Source: Burkholderia pyrrocinia (lineage in GTDB: Bacteria > Pseudomonadota > Gammaproteobacteria > Burkholderiales > Burkholderiaceae). Taken from it: a DNA stretch of 64,000 nucleotides. The first letter of the stretch is position 1. Each line of letters starts with the position of its first letter. Location of the stretch: contig NZ_CP094460.1 of the NCBI RefSeq assembly GCF_022809715.1, positions 1,302,001 to 1,366,000 of the forward strand, in the 5' to 3' direction. Of this stretch, positions 63,129-64,000 are shown in pieces. The position numbers and the translations under genes were made by a program. Under the pieces are notes generated by a model. It was not told where the DNA came from. It worked only from the letters and a program-made list of their open reading frames with translations, and searched no databases.

Positions 63129-63916
63129 CGTTGCGGCTCTCCATCGGTGTGCCATTGCGGCGCGCGCTTGCCGAGAAACGCGGCCACGCCTTCGCGCGGA
63201 TCGTTCGTGTCGAACAGGTCGACGAAGCGTTCGCGCTCGACCGCGAGCGCCGCGCTGCGCGGCACGCCGCGGCGCGCGAGGCCGATCAGCTCCTTGCTGT
63301 ATGCAACCGCGTGCGGGCTTTGCCGCGCGACGTTGCGCGCCAATGCCAGCGCCGCGTCGCGGGCGGCGCCGCTTTCCACCACGTCTTCGACGAGGCCGAT
63401 CTTGAGCGCCGTCGCCGCGTCGACGCGTGCGCCGGTCAGGATGATCTTCTTCGCCCAGCCTTCGCCGACGAGCCAGGGCAGCGTCTGCGTGCCGAGCCCG
63501 CACGGCAGCAGGCCGACCGACGGCTCGGGCAACGCCATCTGCGCATGCGCCTCGGCGATCCGCAGGTCGCACGCGAGCGCGCATTCCAAGCCGCCGCCCA
63601 TCGCATAACCGTTGATCGCCGCGATCGTCACGACGCGCGCATCGTGCAGCGCCTCGAACGCCGCGCCGAAACGCGACGCCATCGCGCGCGCGACCGCGCG
63701 GTCGCCGTCGGCGAACGTGTTGAGGTCGGCGCCCGCGCTGAAGAACTTCGGGCCGTCGCCGGTGATCACCAGCGCGCGCACGCGCGGGTTCGCATTCAGT
63801 TCGGCGACGGTTTCCTGCAGTTGCTGCAGCCCGTCGTCGGTAAAGGCGTTCGCGGGCGGACGCTTGAGCGTCGCGCACGCGATCGCGCCGTCGTCGACGT
63901 AGTCCAGTTCGATCAT
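63125..63916 (-). CDS. enoyl-CoA hydratase (valine degradation)
   Basis: The 263-residue crotonase-family protein has GPKFFSAGADLNTFADG and NGYAMGGGLECALACDLRIAE (oxyanion hole), and PEPSVGLLPCGLGTQTLPWLVGE. It most likely hydrates methacrylyl-CoA in the valine pathway, given its place between mmsB and the hydroxyisobutyryl-CoA hydrolase. Both junctions are ATGA overlaps, indicating coupled translation. Confidence 0.92.
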   Translation of the reverse strand: MIELDYVDDGAIACATLKRPPANAFTDDGLQQLQETVAELNANPRVRALVITGDGPKFFSAGADLNTFADGDRAVARAMASRFGAAFEALHDARVVTIAAINGYAMGGGLECALACDLRIAEAHAQMALPEPSVGLLPCGLGTQTLPWLVGEGWAKKIILTGARVDAATALKIGLVEDVVESGAARDAALALARNVARQSPHAVAYSKELIGLARRGVPRSAALAVERERFVDLFDTNDPREGVAAFLGKRAPQWHTDGEPQR

Positions 63917-64000
63917 GTCGCGTCCTTCTTCGTGGCCGGTTGGTACAGGCGGATCACCGCCGAGAAATCGAGCTGCCCGTCGCCGCGGCTGCTCATCGTC
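63913..64000 (-). CDS. mmsB: 3-hydroxyisobutyrate dehydrogenase, C-terminal end only
   Basis: The last residues read SSRGDGQLDFSAVIRLYQ, then PATKKDAT and a stop at 63913-63915. LDFSAVIRLY is the usual C-terminus of MmsB, which oxidises 3-hydroxyisobutyrate to methylmalonate semialdehyde. The rest of the gene lies beyond 64000. The stop overlaps the enoyl-CoA hydratase ATG (ATGA). Confidence 0.8.
   Translation of the reverse strand, partial: TMSSRGDGQLDFSAVIRLYQPATKKDAT

Noticed and set aside
61989..63878. One fused gene covering both crotonase-family proteins
   Set aside because: The longer frame reads an out-of-frame version of the enoyl-CoA hydratase; the real start of the hydrolase is 63128 with an ATGA overlap.

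Overview
The window is high-GC, gene-dense DNA from a Burkholderia, most likely a Burkholderia cepacia complex strain and probably a secondary chromosome. This rests on the divergent penB/penR beta-lactamase pair, the codon use, the mix of accessory catabolic, efflux and secretion genes with no core ribosomal or replication genes, and family-level resemblance of many proteins to Burkholderia homologues. No database search was possible, so species and replicon are inference.

Layout. 1-1200: the 3' end of a cytosine deaminase gene and a RutR-like TetR regulator (pyrimidine use). 1400-8400: a glycine-zipper protein, a TauE/SafE permease, an NnrU protein, a TfoX-N protein with a histone-H1-like tail, an Ldh-type dehydrogenase, an M20 peptidase and a nitronate monooxygenase. 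8600-14200: a DUF1460 lipoprotein, a divergent FtrA regulator and rhodanese, a superinfection-immunity-like protein, a P450 with an atypical I-helix, a YodC-like protein and a PEP mutase/ICL family enzyme. 14300-17150: an ankyrin protein and an RpiR regulator. 17180-19800: ygiW divergent from a QseBC-type two-component system. 19800-24530: MarR/monooxygenase, a small membrane protein and penB/penR. Nine copies of one structured repeat with DnaA-box-like arms sit between these genes, all in one orientation. 24500-27100: a small acidic protein and a glycogen-debranching enzyme. 27278-32878: a large autotransporter with 11 beta-strand repeats, followed by an AT-rich stretch. 33600-40200: a YdcF protein, a solitary MreB, a PlpD-type secreted patatin and an RstAB-like two-component system.

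40421-48000 is the most unusual part. The 3' end of the glutaminase gene glsA is repeated twice more, near 42.08 kb and 47.86 kb. Both extra copies still encode the same C-terminal peptide (one conservative change in the second) with mainly synonymous substitutions, and both are preceded by the same non-glsA sequence. The two segments they delimit hold a small lower-GC hypothetical gene, a LysR remnant, and a complete tcuR-tcuA-tcuB-tcuC tricarballylate/citrate utilisation cluster. This looks like tandem integration at glsA, with no integrase left in view.

48100-64000: an isochorismatase-fold protein lacking the usual catalytic triad, a secreted RNase T2, two secreted or lipidated unknowns, an HdeD membrane domain joined to a probable cysteine-peptidase-like domain, an XRE regulator, an HD-domain hydrolase, a MacA-MacB-NodT tripartite efflux operon, a DHA2-type MFS pump with a divergent LysR, and the 3' part of a valine-degradation operon (mmsB, enoyl-CoA hydratase, 3-hydroxyisobutyryl-CoA hydrolase) with ATGA overlaps.
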